Shown: piece after piece, positions 54,070 through 61,879 of the stretch
Layout: every line of letters begins with the position of its first letter
Numbering within the stretch: position 1 is the first letter of the stretch
Assembly: GCF_004346185.1 (NCBI RefSeq)
Contig: NZ_SMAI01000011.1
Span: 124,001 to 188,000 of the forward strand
Reading direction: 5' to 3'
Source: Aquabacter spiritensis
Lineage (GTDB): Bacteria; Pseudomonadota; Alphaproteobacteria; Rhizobiales; Xanthobacteraceae
Length of the DNA stretch: 64,000 bases
Made by a program: the position numbers and the translations under genes
The notes under the pieces: generated by a model
What the model was told of the DNA's origin: nothing
Databases searched by the model: none
The model's input: only the letters and a program-made list of their open reading frames with translations

Positions 54070-54450
54070 ATGGAGGAGTTGGTCGCTCGACTGAAGGAAA
54101 AGGTCGGGATCAGCGAGGCGGCGGCGCGTCACGCGGTGGAAATCGTGATCGAATTCCTTTCGAACGAAGCCCCGCCCGGGGCGATGGACGAAATCGCCGC
54201 CGCCATTCCCGGTCTCGCCGAACTGCGCGCGCGGCTGCCGGCGCAGGCCGCAATCCCCGCGGACACCCGGCATTTCGGCGGCATGGCGCGGCTGATCCAG
54301 GTGGCGGACCGGATGATGGCGGCGGGCCTCACGATGCCGCAGGTGCAGGACGCCACCCGCGAGGTCGTCGCCTTTGCGCGGGAAAAGGCCGGGGCGGAGG
54401 CGGTCGACCGCATCGTCGCCGCGATTCCGGGCCTGCGTCAGGTGGCATGA
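54070..54450 (+). CDS. DUF2267-like small protein
   Basis: 126-residue helical protein. The N-terminal part [20 protein letters not shown] and the C-terminal [20 protein letters not shown] resemble the rhizobial DUF2267 group. Function unknown. The ATG at 54070 has GGAGG-like purines upstream (accggaggtg). folP starts 4 bp after its stop, so they may be in one transcript. Confidence 0.75.
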   Translation: MEELVARLKEKVGISEAAARHAVEIVIEFLSNEAPPGAMDEIAAAIPGLAELRARLPAQAAIPADTRHFGGMARLIQVADRMMAAGLTMPQVQDATREVVAFAREKAGAEAVDRIVAAIPGLRQVA

Positions 54451-54454
54451 GGCC

Positions 54455-55309
54455 ATGACGGACAATGCGACCCTGATCGACGCGCCGGTGCGCCATCTGG
54501 ACGCCTGCGGGCGGCGGCTGTCGATCGGCGGCCGGACGCTGGTCATGGGTATTTTGAACGTGACGCCGGATTCGTTTTCCGACGGCGGCCAGAGCGCCGC
54601 TCTGCCGGACGCGCTCGCCCATGCCCGGCGCATGGCCGCGGAGGGCGCGGACATTCTGGACGTCGGCGGAGAATCGACACGACCCGGCCATACCCCCGTG
54701 ACCTTCGAAGAGGAATGGGCGCGGGTCGGCCCCGTCCTCGACGCCCTGTCGCGCGAAGACACGCCGCCGATCTCAATCGACACCTTCAAGGCGGAGACCG
54801 CGCGCCGCGCCGTCGTGGCGGGTGCGGTGATCGTCAACGATGTCTGGGGGTTCTCGCGGGATCCGGACATGGCGCGGGTGGTCGCCGATACCGGCGCCGC
54901 GGCCGTGCTCATGCACAATCGCGAGACCGTCGACCCCACGGCCGACATCGTCGCGGACATGGTCGCCTTTTTCGAGACGGCGCTGGAGCGCGCGGCCCGG
55001 GCTGGGGTGCGGCGCGAGCGGCTGGTGCTCGATCCGGGGATCGGGTTCGGCAAGAGCTTCGAGCAGAACCTCACCGCGATCCGCCGCCTCGCCGATCTGC
55101 GCCGCTTCGGCCTGCCGCTGCTGCTGGGCACATCGCGCAAATCGCTGATCGGGAAAGTGGTGGCCGCAGCCCCCTCCGAGCGCCTGCCGGGGACCATTGC
55201 CTCGAACGTGATCGGGGTGATGGCGGGGGTGGAGATCGTGCGGGTGCACGACGTCGCCGCGCACATTCAGGCCGTGCGGGTGGCGGAAGCGATCCGCGAC
55301 GCGCGATGA
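54455..55309 (+). CDS. folP: Dihydropteroate synthase
   Basis: 284-residue enzyme of folate synthesis that joins pterin and p-aminobenzoate; target of sulfonamides. Motifs are MGILNVTPDSFSDGG, DVGGESTRPG, SIDTFKAE, NDVWGF, LDPGIGFGKS and LLGTSRKSLIG. folK overlaps its stop by 4 bases. Confidence 0.95.
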   Translation: MTDNATLIDAPVRHLDACGRRLSIGGRTLVMGILNVTPDSFSDGGQSAALPDALAHARRMAAEGADILDVGGESTRPGHTPVTFEEEWARVGPVLDALSREDTPPISIDTFKAETARRAVVAGAVIVNDVWGFSRDPDMARVVADTGAAAVLMHNRETVDPTADIVADMVAFFETALERAARAGVRRERLVLDPGIGFGKSFEQNLTAIRRLADLRRFGLPLLLGTSRKSLIGKVVAAAPSERLPGTIASNVIGVMAGVEIVRVHDVAAHIQAVRVAEAIRDAR

Positions 55310-55809
55310 GCACGCCCGTCACGACGGCGCCCGAGCGCGCCTATCTCTGCCTCGGCGGAAACCTCGGCGATACGGCAGCGCGGCTGCGCCTCGCCTGCGG
55401 CGTCCTCGCGCGCTCCGGCCTGACGGTGCGGGCGCGCTCCGGCTTCTACCGCACGCCACCCTGGGGGCCGGTCGCGCAGCCGGACTTCATCAATCAGGTC
55501 GTCGCGGTCGACAGCCCCGTGGGGCCGGCCGCGTTGCTGGCGATGTGCCTGCGCACCGAACGGATGATGGGCCGCGAGCGGGTCCGCGAGCAGCGCTACG
55601 GACCACGGGCCATCGATATCGACATTCTGCTGTTCGGCACCCGGCGGGTGGCGCGGGAGGACCTCGTCCTGCCGCATCCCCGCCTGCGCGAGCGGGCTTT
55701 CGCCCTCGTGCCGCTGGCGGAAATCGCGCCGGACGCCTGGATCGGCGAGGCGACCGCCGCGCAGGCGCTCGCCCGGCTGGACACCAAAGGGATCGCGCGG
55801 CTGGACTGA
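55306..55809 (+). CDS. folK: 2-amino-4-hydroxy-6-hydroxymethyldihydropteridine pyrophosphokinase
   Basis: 167-residue HPPK of folate synthesis. Motifs are LCLGGNLGDTAARL, FINQVVAV and RYGPRAIDIDILLFG, with LPHPRLRERAFAL. It overlaps folP by ATGA. The dihydroneopterin aldolase gene folB, often between these two in alphaproteobacteria, is absent here. A strong terminator follows. Confidence 0.95.
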   Translation: MSTPVTTAPERAYLCLGGNLGDTAARLRLACGVLARSGLTVRARSGFYRTPPWGPVAQPDFINQVVAVDSPVGPAALLAMCLRTERMMGRERVREQRYGPRAIDIDILLFGTRRVAREDLVLPHPRLRERAFALVPLAEIAPDAWIGEATAAQALARLDTKGIARLD

Positions 55810-55821
55810 CGGACGCAAAAC

Positions 55822-55849
55822 GGCGCCCCACCGGAGGCGGGGCGCCTTT
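55822..55849 (+). terminator. Intrinsic terminator of folP-folK
   Basis: GGCGCCCC and GGGGCGCC form a perfect 8-bp stem with a 9-base loop, followed by TTT, 12 bp after the folK stop. It also lies between the convergent folK and csbD genes. Confidence 0.8.
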
Positions 55850-55884
55850 CTCCTGGACCAAGGGCCGGGGCGGACCCCGCCGCC

Positions 55885-56091
55885 TCACATGCGCTTGATG
55901 CTCTCGCTCCAGTTATTGACCTGCTTGGACGCTTCGTCCTTCGCAAGCCCATACTTTTCCTGGAGTTTTCCTTCCAGAATTTCGCGATTTCCGTTGATCT
56001 GCGTGAGGTCGTCGTCCGTGAGTTTGCCCCACTGGGTCTTCACGTTGCCGGAAAACTGCTTCCAATTGCCTTCGACGCGGTCCCAATTCAT
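55885..56091 (-). CDS. CsbD family stress protein
   Basis: 68-residue hydrophilic protein of the CsbD family, induced by stress in many bacteria. It opens MNWDRVEGNWKQFSGNVKTQ and has KLTDDDLTQINGNREILEGK. Function not known. A putative EcfG-type promoter lies 40 bp upstream (56131-56156), which fits general stress control. Confidence 0.92.
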   Translation of the reverse strand: MNWDRVEGNWKQFSGNVKTQWGKLTDDDLTQINGNREILEGKLQEKYGLAKDEASKQVNNWSESIKRM

Positions 56092-56130
56092 GATCGATCT
56101 CCAAGCTCGGGAGTAGAATTACAAGAGAGA

Positions 56131-56156
56131 AACCCCGCTCCCCACGGAACGGTTCC
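56131..56156 (-). promoter_or_regulatory. Probable EcfG (general stress sigma) promoter of csbD
   Basis: On the minus strand GGAAC (56156-56152), 18 bases, then GTT (56133-56131). This fits the GGAAC-N17/18-GTT consensus of EcfG sigma factors of alphaproteobacteria. It is placed so that the 5' leader of csbD would be about 30 bases. Confidence 0.6.
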
Positions 56157-56255
56157 CCGGGGCGACGACGCGCTGTGCCCCCGGGCGTTGAGCGTCGGCT
56201 GCGATCACGCCATGCTGGCCGGACGCGGCGCGACTCGCGCGCCATCGGAGGGGGC

Positions 56256-57248
56256 ATGACGCGGGTCGCCGGGGCGGAGGAGGATGCGGCGCTGGCAGAG
56301 CGGGTCGCCCGCGGCGAGCGCGCCGCGCTCGCGCGCGCCATCACTTTGATCGAATCCCGCCGCCCGGACCATCGCCGCCGGGCCGAGGCGCTGCTCCAGA
56401 ACCTCCTGCCGCGGACCGGGGGGGCGATCCGGGTCGGCATTACCGGCGTGCCCGGCGTCGGCAAGTCGACCACGATCGATGCGCTCGGCACCTATCTCAC
56501 CGGCAAGGGCCACAAGGTTGCGGTGCTCGCCGTCGATCCCTCCTCGACCCGGACCGGCGGCTCGATCCTCGGCGACAAGACGCGCATGCAGCGCCTCTCC
56601 GTCGACCCCAACGCCTTCGTGCGCCCCTCCCCGTCCGGCGGCACGCTGGGCGGCACCGCGGCCAAGACGCGCGAGACCATGCTGCTCTGCGAAGCCGCCG
56701 GTTTCGACGTGGTGCTGGTCGAGACGGTCGGCGTCGGCCAGTCGGAGACGGCGGTGGCCGATCTCACCGACACATTTCTCGTCCTCATGCTCCCCGGCGC
56801 CGGCGACGAACTTCAGGGCATCAAGAAGGGCGTCCTGGAACTCGCCGACATCGTCGCCGTCAACAAGGCGGACGGCGACAATCTGCCCCGCGCCCGGGCG
56901 GCGGCCGGGGAGTATCGCGCCGCTCTGCATCTGCTCGGCGCACGGGCGGCGCACTGGTCGCCGCCGGTCCTGATCTATTCCGGCCTCACCGGCGCGGGCA
57001 TTCCCGAGCTTTGGGAACAGGTGGAAACGCACCGCGCGCGCTGCGAGGCGGCCGGCGCGTTCGCGGCGACGCGGCGCACGCAGCAGGTGCGCTGGATGTG
57101 GACCTTGCTGCACGAGCGCCTCGCGGCGCGCGTCGCCACCGATCCCGCCATCACGGCGCGGGTGCCGGACCTCGAACGGGAGGTGGCGGAGGGCCGCCTC
57201 GCGCCGACCCTCGCCGCGAACGAGATCGCCGCCATGCTCGGCCTATGA
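56256..57248 (+). CDS. meaB: Methylmalonyl-CoA mutase-associated GTPase MeaB
   Basis: 330-residue G3E-type P-loop GTPase that guards methylmalonyl-CoA (or related) mutase and its B12 cofactor. Motifs are Walker [32 protein letters not shown], the Walker B area [12 protein letters not shown] and the G4 motif NKAD. The ATG at 56256 has a GGAGGGGG site. The pcp gene overlaps its stop by 4 bases. The mutase genes are not in the window. Confidence 0.94.
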   Translation: MTRVAGAEEDAALAERVARGERAALARAITLIESRRPDHRRRAEALLQNLLPRTGGAIRVGITGVPGVGKSTTIDALGTYLTGKGHKVAVLAVDPSSTRTGGSILGDKTRMQRLSVDPNAFVRPSPSGGTLGGTAAKTRETMLLCEAAGFDVVLVETVGVGQSETAVADLTDTFLVLMLPGAGDELQGIKKGVLELADIVAVNKADGDNLPRARAAAGEYRAALHLLGARAAHWSPPVLIYSGLTGAGIPELWEQVETHRARCEAAGAFAATRRTQQVRWMWTLLHERLAARVATDPAITARVPDLEREVAEGRLAPTLAANEIAAMLGL

Positions 57249-57838
57249 GCGCGATCGTCCTGATCACCGCCTTCGGCCCGTTTCCCGGCGTGCCGCGCAA
57301 CCCCTCGGCGGAGGCGGCGATGCGTCTCGCCCAACTGCGCCGTCCGGCGCTCGCGGATGTGAAGCGGGAGGTCCTGCTCCTCGCCACCGAATGGCGCGCG
57401 CTGGAGGGCCTGAAGGCGCGGATCCGCGCGAGCCGGCCCGACGCCGTTCTTCTGCTGGGCGTCGCGCCCCGGCGCCGGCGCATCGAGGTGGAAGGGCGCG
57501 CCACCAATCTTGTCCGCGGCATCGACGCCGCCGGCGTCCGGCCGGCGGGCCCGACCCTCGATCCTGACGGCGCGGACGTCCTTGGCCTGAGCGGCGGGCA
57601 GGCCCGCCTGCTCCACGCGCTCCGCGCCCGGGGCCTCGCCGCCGGCCTGTCGCGCGATGCCGGGCGCTATCTCTGCAATGCGGCCTATTACACGGCGCTG
57701 GCCTGCGGGGGCGAGACCCCCACCGTATTCGTCCATCTCCCCGGCCGCGGCCCGGTGGCCCGGATCGATCCCGACCGCCGCGCGCGCGCTTTGTCCGACC
57801 TGCTCCTCGCCTTGCTGGCCGAACGGCGGTCCCGGTGA
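57245..57838 (+). CDS. pcp: Pyroglutamyl-peptidase I family (C15) protein
   Basis: 197-residue peptidase of family C15, which removes N-terminal pyroglutamate. The N-terminus [19 protein letters not shown] is typical, and the catalytic Cys lies in [14 protein letters not shown]; the His is in VFVHLPG. The middle part is shorter than in classic Pcp. It is coupled with meaB by ATGA overlap; no functional link is known. Confidence 0.85.
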   Translation: MSAIVLITAFGPFPGVPRNPSAEAAMRLAQLRRPALADVKREVLLLATEWRALEGLKARIRASRPDAVLLLGVAPRRRRIEVEGRATNLVRGIDAAGVRPAGPTLDPDGADVLGLSGGQARLLHALRARGLAAGLSRDAGRYLCNAAYYTALACGGETPTVFVHLPGRGPVARIDPDRRARALSDLLLALLAERRSR

Positions 57839-57940
57839 GCGCGCCCCCGCGGCGGTGCGCTTTGATGGCGGGTCCCTTCGCGGCACCGCGCTTTTTCGAT
57901 TGGCGCCGGCCCGGCCCGCCGCTATAGGAAAACCCCCGCG

Positions 57941-57979
57941 GCGGGCGTGGCGGAACTGGTAGACGCGCCGGACTCAAAA
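57941..57979 (+). pseudogene. 5' half of a tRNA-Leu gene, broken in the anticodon loop
   Basis: The acceptor 5' strand GCGGGCG, the Leu-type D arm and the 5' anticodon stem plus loop (CCGGA CTCAAAA) are present, but the sequence then changes to unrelated DNA (from 57980) instead of the expected TCCGG. A TATAGG box (57923-57928) lies at the right distance upstream, so this is probably the original chromosomal tRNA-Leu locus cut by an insertion. It cannot make a functional tRNA. Confidence 0.85.
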
Positions 57980-58137
57980 AGTGGTTTGTCTACCAATCCA
58001 CAGGAAAACACGACGAGTTGAAAACGGCGTGTTTTCAGGGGTTTATGAAGGAAGAAAAAAGAGACCGGCGATATTCAGTTTTCGCTCTAGGTGCAGTATA
58101 GGTGCAGAGAGCGTCGGCTAGAATCGGCGGCGAATGT
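57980..58137. other. 158-bp insert between broken and intact tRNA-Leu
   Basis: Non-coding DNA with a 9-bp inverted repeat (GAAAACACG 58004-58012 / CGTGTTTTC 58028-58036) and a direct repeat TAGGTGCAG at 58088 and 58099. It looks like the leftover of an integrated element or an attachment site with arm-type repeats. A TAGAAT box at 58119-58124 may be the -10 of the intact tRNA-Leu. Confidence 0.55.
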
Positions 58138-58222
58138 GCGGGTGTGGTGGAACTGGTAGACGCGCCGGATTCAAAATCCGGTTCCGCAAGGAGTGTCGGT
58201 TCGATTCCGACCACCCGCACCA
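58138..58222 (+). tRNA. tRNA-Leu (anticodon CAA)
   Basis: Complete 85-nt class II tRNA. Acceptor GCGGGTG pairs with CACCCGC; anticodon stem CCGGA/TCCGG encloses the loop TTCAAAA with anticodon CAA (58172-58174); the long variable arm is TTCCGCAAGGAGT-like, the T loop is TTCGATT, discriminator A and encoded CCA at the end. Its 5' half differs slightly from the broken copy at 57941, so it arrived as a unit or was rebuilt by integration. Confidence 0.95.
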
Positions 58223-58227
58223 ATTGC

Positions 58228-58246
58228 CCTTGGCAACCTGCCAAGG
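58228..58246. repeat. Inverted repeat over the tRNA-Gly anticodon region, candidate attachment core
   Basis: CCTTGGCA ACC TGCCAAGG: perfect 8-bp arms with a 3-base centre, starting 6 bp after the tRNA-Leu. The right arm is part of the tRNA-Gly fragment. Tyrosine recombinases often use such symmetric anticodon-stem sequences as crossover core, so this is the likely element end. Confidence 0.55.
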
Positions 58247-58282
58247 TTGGGGTCGTGGGTTCGAATCCCATCGCCCGCTCCA
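58239..58282 (+). pseudogene. 3' half of a tRNA-Gly(GCC) gene
   Basis: From the anticodon GCC region (TGCCAAGGTTG) through the variable loop, T arm (GTGGG TTCGAAT CCCAT) and acceptor 3' strand CGCCCGC with discriminator T and CCA, this is the 3' half of a glycine tRNA. No matching 5' half is upstream; instead the end of tRNA-Leu is there. It is best read as the tRNA-derived attachment sequence of the conjugative element to the right. Confidence 0.75.
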
Positions 58283-58312
58283 AATTTTCCCAATAAAATC
58301 TGATAGTTAGCA

Positions 58313-58334
58313 AACGCCCTTCGGGGCGTTTTCT
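58313..58334 (+). terminator. Intrinsic terminator after the tRNA genes
   Basis: AACGCCC TTCG GGGCGTT: 7-bp stem with a stable TTCG tetraloop, followed by TTCT. It lies 30 bp after the tRNA-Gly fragment and would end the tRNA-Leu transcript. Confidence 0.75.
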
Positions 58335-58521
58335 GCTTAGATTCGCCCTCGAACGCGACATTCTGAGCAGAATCTATGCTCCCGGAAGAAAATTCCCGGA
58401 TGCCATGGCGTGCGTTCGGCAGCTTTCTAAGCGGCGGCGCTGCACCGATGCGCTGCGCGTGGCGGCGCCCGGAACGGCCGCGATGCAAAGCCCGTCTGCA
58501 ACTCTCGACGTAGCCGCAACT

Positions 58522-58550
58522 TTGAGTATCAATATCCAGAAGCTACTCAA
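58522..58550 (+). promoter_or_regulatory. Inverted repeat upstream of the element LysR gene
   Basis: TTGAGTA and TACTCAA are perfect 7-bp inverted arms with a 15-base spacer, ending 15 bp before the LysR ATG. It may be an autoregulatory LysR site or another operator. Function inferred from position only. Confidence 0.45.
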
Positions 58551-58565
58551 CACGCTGGAGCCCGG

Positions 58566-59483
58566 ATGGCTGCGCTGTTGTCACCCTCGATCGAGTTGCG
58601 CCAACTGCGCTATTTCGTGGCGGCCGCCGAGCACGGAAGCTTCCGAAGAGCCGGGGTGGCTCTTGAGGTCAAGGAATCTTCCATCAGCCGGAGCGTCCGG
58701 GATCTGGAGGATGAGATCGGCGTCTCGCTGTTCATCCGGCATTCGAGCGGGGTGAACCTCACTCTGGCGGGGCAAAGGTATCTCAGCCGGACACGGCAGG
58801 CGCTGGATCAGATTCGCGAAGCCGGCGCGGAGGCCGCTGCGTTCGGCCGGGCGGAAGAAGGGCACCTGAGGGTTGGGCTGTTCTCGAACCTGTCCTCCGG
58901 CTTTCTGCGCGACCTGTTCCAGATCTATGACAGCCGCTATGCGGGTGTTCACATCGACTTCGTCGAAGCGCCTGCGGAAAGTCACGCGGCCGCGATACGG
59001 CGGTTTGATCTCGACGCCGCATTCGTGCTGGGCCGGCAAAGCTGGCCGGACTGTGATGCGATTTCCTCGTGGAGCGAACCGCTCCTGTTCGCGCTGCCGC
59101 GGCTTCATCCTCTGGTCCAAAGGGATGTGCTGTCCTGGCGAGATCTCGTGGATGAGACCTTTCTCGTCCGTACCGAAGGCTCCGGCAATGAGGTGCGCGG
59201 TTTTCTTGAGCGGAAGTTTCGGGAACTCGACATCTCGCCGCGCATCAGCACGCAGCAGGTCGCGCGCTATAGCCTTCTCGGTCTGGTCGCCACGGGACGC
59301 GGAATCGTCCCGGTGCTGGAATCCGAGACGACGATCAGCCTACCGGAAGTGGTGTACAGGCCGCTCGCCGGCGAGGTGATCCCGTTCTCTGTGATCTATT
59401 CGCCGAGAAACGACAATCCGGCGGTACGCACCTTGCTCAGCCTCACACGGAAGATGGCCCAGGAGCGGGCAGCGACGCGCTGA
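58566..59483 (+). CDS. LysR-family regulator carried by the conjugative element
   Basis: 305-residue LysR regulator. The HTH reads ELRQLRYFVAAAEHGSFRRA and SSISRSVRDLEDEIGVSLFI; the inducer domain follows (LRVGLFSNLSSGFLRDLF). It is convergent with the DUF2274 gene and overlaps its 3' end by 41 bases. LysR genes at this spot are seen in trb-type elements of alphaproteobacteria; the target genes are unknown. Base composition is somewhat less GC-rich than the chromosome. Confidence 0.88.
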   Translation: MAALLSPSIELRQLRYFVAAAEHGSFRRAGVALEVKESSISRSVRDLEDEIGVSLFIRHSSGVNLTLAGQRYLSRTRQALDQIREAGAEAAAFGRAEEGHLRVGLFSNLSSGFLRDLFQIYDSRYAGVHIDFVEAPAESHAAAIRRFDLDAAFVLGRQSWPDCDAISSWSEPLLFALPRLHPLVQRDVLSWRDLVDETFLVRTEGSGNEVRGFLERKFRELDISPRISTQQVARYSLLGLVATGRGIVPVLESETTISLPEVVYRPLAGEVIPFSVIYSPRNDNPAVRTLLSLTRKMAQERAATR

Positions 59484-59715
59484 TGCTCGCAGCGCCGCCA
59501 GCCTCGCGGCGCGCCTTGGCGAACTCGCGATCGGTGGCGATGAAGCGCTCCAGCATGGGCGCGATAAGCTTCACGGGATCCGGAGTGGGCTGACCGGTTT
59601 CCCGCGCGAGCACCTCCGCATAGGCGACAAGATCGCGGTGCAGTGCGCCAGGCAATGACAGCGCCACCTTCACCGGCTTGTCGTTCGCGATGGGTCCGAG
59701 CTTCAGCTTCGCCAT
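59443..59715 (-). CDS. DUF2274 domain protein
   Basis: 90-residue protein of DUF2274, a small family found next to trbI in conjugative elements. It opens MAKLKLGPIANDKPVKVALS and has LPGALHRDLVAYAEVLARET, a ribbon-helix-helix-like pattern, so DNA binding is possible. It is 2 bp downstream of trbI and overlaps the convergent LysR gene. Confidence 0.85.
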   Translation of the reverse strand: MAKLKLGPIANDKPVKVALSLPGALHRDLVAYAEVLARETGQPTPDPVKLIAPMLERFIATDREFAKARREAGGAASISASLPAPGPSSV

Positions 59716-59717
59716 GG

Positions 59718-60899
59718 TCAGTACCTGTAGGGTTCGAGGACGAGGTCACGGGTGACCATGACCCGCACCGGGAAGCCGGGCCGGATGGTCAGGGTCGGCG
59801 CGACCCGCAACTGCCGGCGGATGATTTCCTGGCCGGCATCGTTGATGGTGTCCTGCGCCCCGCTTTGGAGCGCCTGGATCAGTTCATCCTCATCATCCAT
59901 GGCGAGCTCGGCGCTGACGGAGAGCAGCGTCGAGAGGCCAACCGCCTTGGCGAGGTCCCACCAGTGCATGTCGACGCCGTCTTCGAGGCCGGCATAGCCC
60001 TGCGCATCGGTGCCGGGCTGCCGCTCCAGCACGATGGAGCGGCCATTGGGGAAGATCAGCCGGTTCCAGACCAGCAGGATCCGGCGCTGACCGAAGCCGA
60101 CACCATTGTCGTATTGGCCCAGCAGCCGGGTCCCCTGCGGGATGATCAGGATCCGGCCCGTCGGGCTGTCATAGACATTCTCGGTCACCTGGGCGGTGAT
60201 CTGGCCGGGCAGGTCGGAGCGGATACCGGTGATGAGCGCGGCCGGGATGACAGCGCCGGCCTGCAGCACATAGGGCGACGCCGGTGCCATGACGCGATCG
60301 GACGCCACGACGCGTCGATCGACGGCGGCATTGAGGAAGGCAAGCTGGCGATCCTGGGTCGAGGGGGCGCCCCCCGGTCCCGCTGCGCCAAGGCCGCTGA
60401 AGCCGGAAGCACTCGTCACTGACGCCGCCTGCGCGCGAGCCTGCGCCGCCTGGAAGAATACGCGACTGGTCCGCGCGGCTTCCTGTTCGGCAAGACGCCG
60501 CTGCTGCTCGGGATCGACCTGTGGCGCTGTCATTGTCGGCGGCACGACGGGCTGGCCGCGGTTCTGCGCATCAAGGATCGGCCGGCCGAGATCGCCGGGA
60601 AGAGGCGGACCCAGGATGGGGCCAGTGTAATCCCGCGGCAGGCCGGCAAGGCCATCGGCGGTGGAGCGGTTCTGGGTGGAATAAAGTTCCTCGCCGCCGG
60701 TGCCCTTGTCGCGACCCTGCAGCGCATAGATCAGGGCGCCGCCTATGCCGAGGCTGACGACCAATCCGGCCCCGGCCAGCACTTTCCGCGAGAGACGCGT
60801 GACGCGGGGCGGCTCGGGACGCAGCCGCATGGCGGCAGCGTGATCGGTGGCCGGAGCGCCGAGGTCCGCCTCTATGTCATGATTGTCGGAGATGCTCAC
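59718..60899 (-). CDS. trbI: Conjugal transfer protein TrbI (VirB10-like)
   Basis: 393-residue protein that spans the cell envelope and links the inner and outer parts of the mating-pair channel. One N-terminal helix (VLAGAGLVVSLGIGGALIYAL), a Pro/Gln-rich periplasmic linker, and a C-terminal VirB10-type domain (APASPYVLQAGAVIPAALIT, IPQGTRLLGQYDNGVGFGQR, TLTIRPGFPVRVMVTRDLVL). Starts with GTG overlapping the trbG stop. Confidence 0.94.
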   Translation of the reverse strand: MSISDNHDIEADLGAPATDHAAAMRLRPEPPRVTRLSRKVLAGAGLVVSLGIGGALIYALQGRDKGTGGEELYSTQNRSTADGLAGLPRDYTGPILGPPLPGDLGRPILDAQNRGQPVVPPTMTAPQVDPEQQRRLAEQEAARTSRVFFQAAQARAQAASVTSASGFSGLGAAGPGGAPSTQDRQLAFLNAAVDRRVVASDRVMAPASPYVLQAGAVIPAALITGIRSDLPGQITAQVTENVYDSPTGRILIIPQGTRLLGQYDNGVGFGQRRILLVWNRLIFPNGRSIVLERQPGTDAQGYAGLEDGVDMHWWDLAKAVGLSTLLSVSAELAMDDEDELIQALQSGAQDTINDAGQEIIRRQLRVAPTLTIRPGFPVRVMVTRDLVLEPYRY

Positions 60900-61879
60900 G
60901 ATGCCGGCCTCCCGTCCGTGCGCTCGATCCGCACCTTCTGCGGACGCTCGCCGCCGCCGAGGCGCAGCTCGGCCGCGCCGAACAGCCGGTCGACGATCAG
61001 GATGTTCTGGTGGATGCGGCTATTGACGATCTGCGCTTCGCCATCCGCGCCGATGACGAAGAGCGGCGGCATTTCGCCCTGGACAATGCCGCGCGGGAAC
61101 TCGACATAGACCTTGCGCCCGTCATCATAGACGGCCATCGGCCGCCAGGGCGGCGTGTCGCCGGTGAGCGCGTAGCGATAGTTGCGGGCACCGAAGGCCG
61201 GGATGACCGGCGTCGGCGGAACACTGGGGCGCTGTACTCCCGGAACCTGCGGATAGGCCCAGGCGACGGCCGGCATATAGGGCTTCTCGCCGGCCCGCAG
61301 CTCGATCATGTAGCTGCGCCGGTCGGTGGTGATGACGAGGTTGGTGGAGATCTCCGCCCGCGTCGGTTTCACCAACACATGCACGCGCCGGCTTGCACCT
61401 TCGCCGCTCTCGGTGTCGCCAATGATCCAGCGGGCGGTGTCGCCGGCCGCGATGGGGCCGCTGCCGGTCAGGCTCTCACCCGGCTCCAGCGCGATGTTGG
61501 TGATCTGGCCGGGCGCGGCATAGACTTGATAGAGCGCGCCCTCGCTCCACGGGTAGATCTGGATGGCGTTGTAATAGCCTTCGCGGCGCGGTTCCACGCG
61601 GGCCGCCGCATTGGCGTTCTCGACGCGGGCGACTGGGGTTTTCGCATCCGTGCCGCCCTTGGCCGGCGTCCAGGCGGGCGGCGTGTGGAGCGGGCGCGGC
61701 CGGTCATCCGCAACCACTGTCGGCACCGTCGGCAGCGCCGGCACGTCACTGTCATAGCTGATCTGCGGCGGCTTCGGTGCCGAGGCGCAGCCGCCCAGCA
61801 TCGTCGCCGAGAGCAGGAGAGCCGCAAAGGCGGATCGGCGGAAAGCCGGAGATGTGGATTTACGGAAAGACGTTTTCAC
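60896..61879 (-). CDS. trbG: Conjugal transfer protein TrbG (VirB9-like)
   Basis: 327-residue outer-membrane-associated lipoprotein of the mating-pair channel. The signal has a lipobox (LSATMLGGCAS), and the VirB9 domain shows RRVHVLVKPTRAEISTNLVI and YRYALTGDTPPWRPMAVYDD. GTG start at 61879 overlaps the trbF stop (GTGA); an upstream in-frame start is possible but would overlap more. Confidence 0.93.
   Translation of the reverse strand: MKTSFRKSTSPAFRRSAFAALLLSATMLGGCASAPKPPQISYDSDVPALPTVPTVVADDRPRPLHTPPAWTPAKGGTDAKTPVARVENANAAARVEPRREGYYNAIQIYPWSEGALYQVYAAPGQITNIALEPGESLTGSGPIAAGDTARWIIGDTESGEGASRRVHVLVKPTRAEISTNLVITTDRRSYMIELRAGEKPYMPAVAWAYPQVPGVQRPSVPPTPVIPAFGARNYRYALTGDTPPWRPMAVYDDGRKVYVEFPRGIVQGEMPPLFVIGADGEAQIVNSRIHQNILIVDRLFGAAELRLGGGERPQKVRIERTDGRPAS

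Noticed and set aside
58035-58361. A 108-codon minus-strand frame over the tRNA cluster
   Set aside because: Its translation (GIEPTLL, GFEPTTPTLA) is the known artefact of reading tRNA genes backwards.
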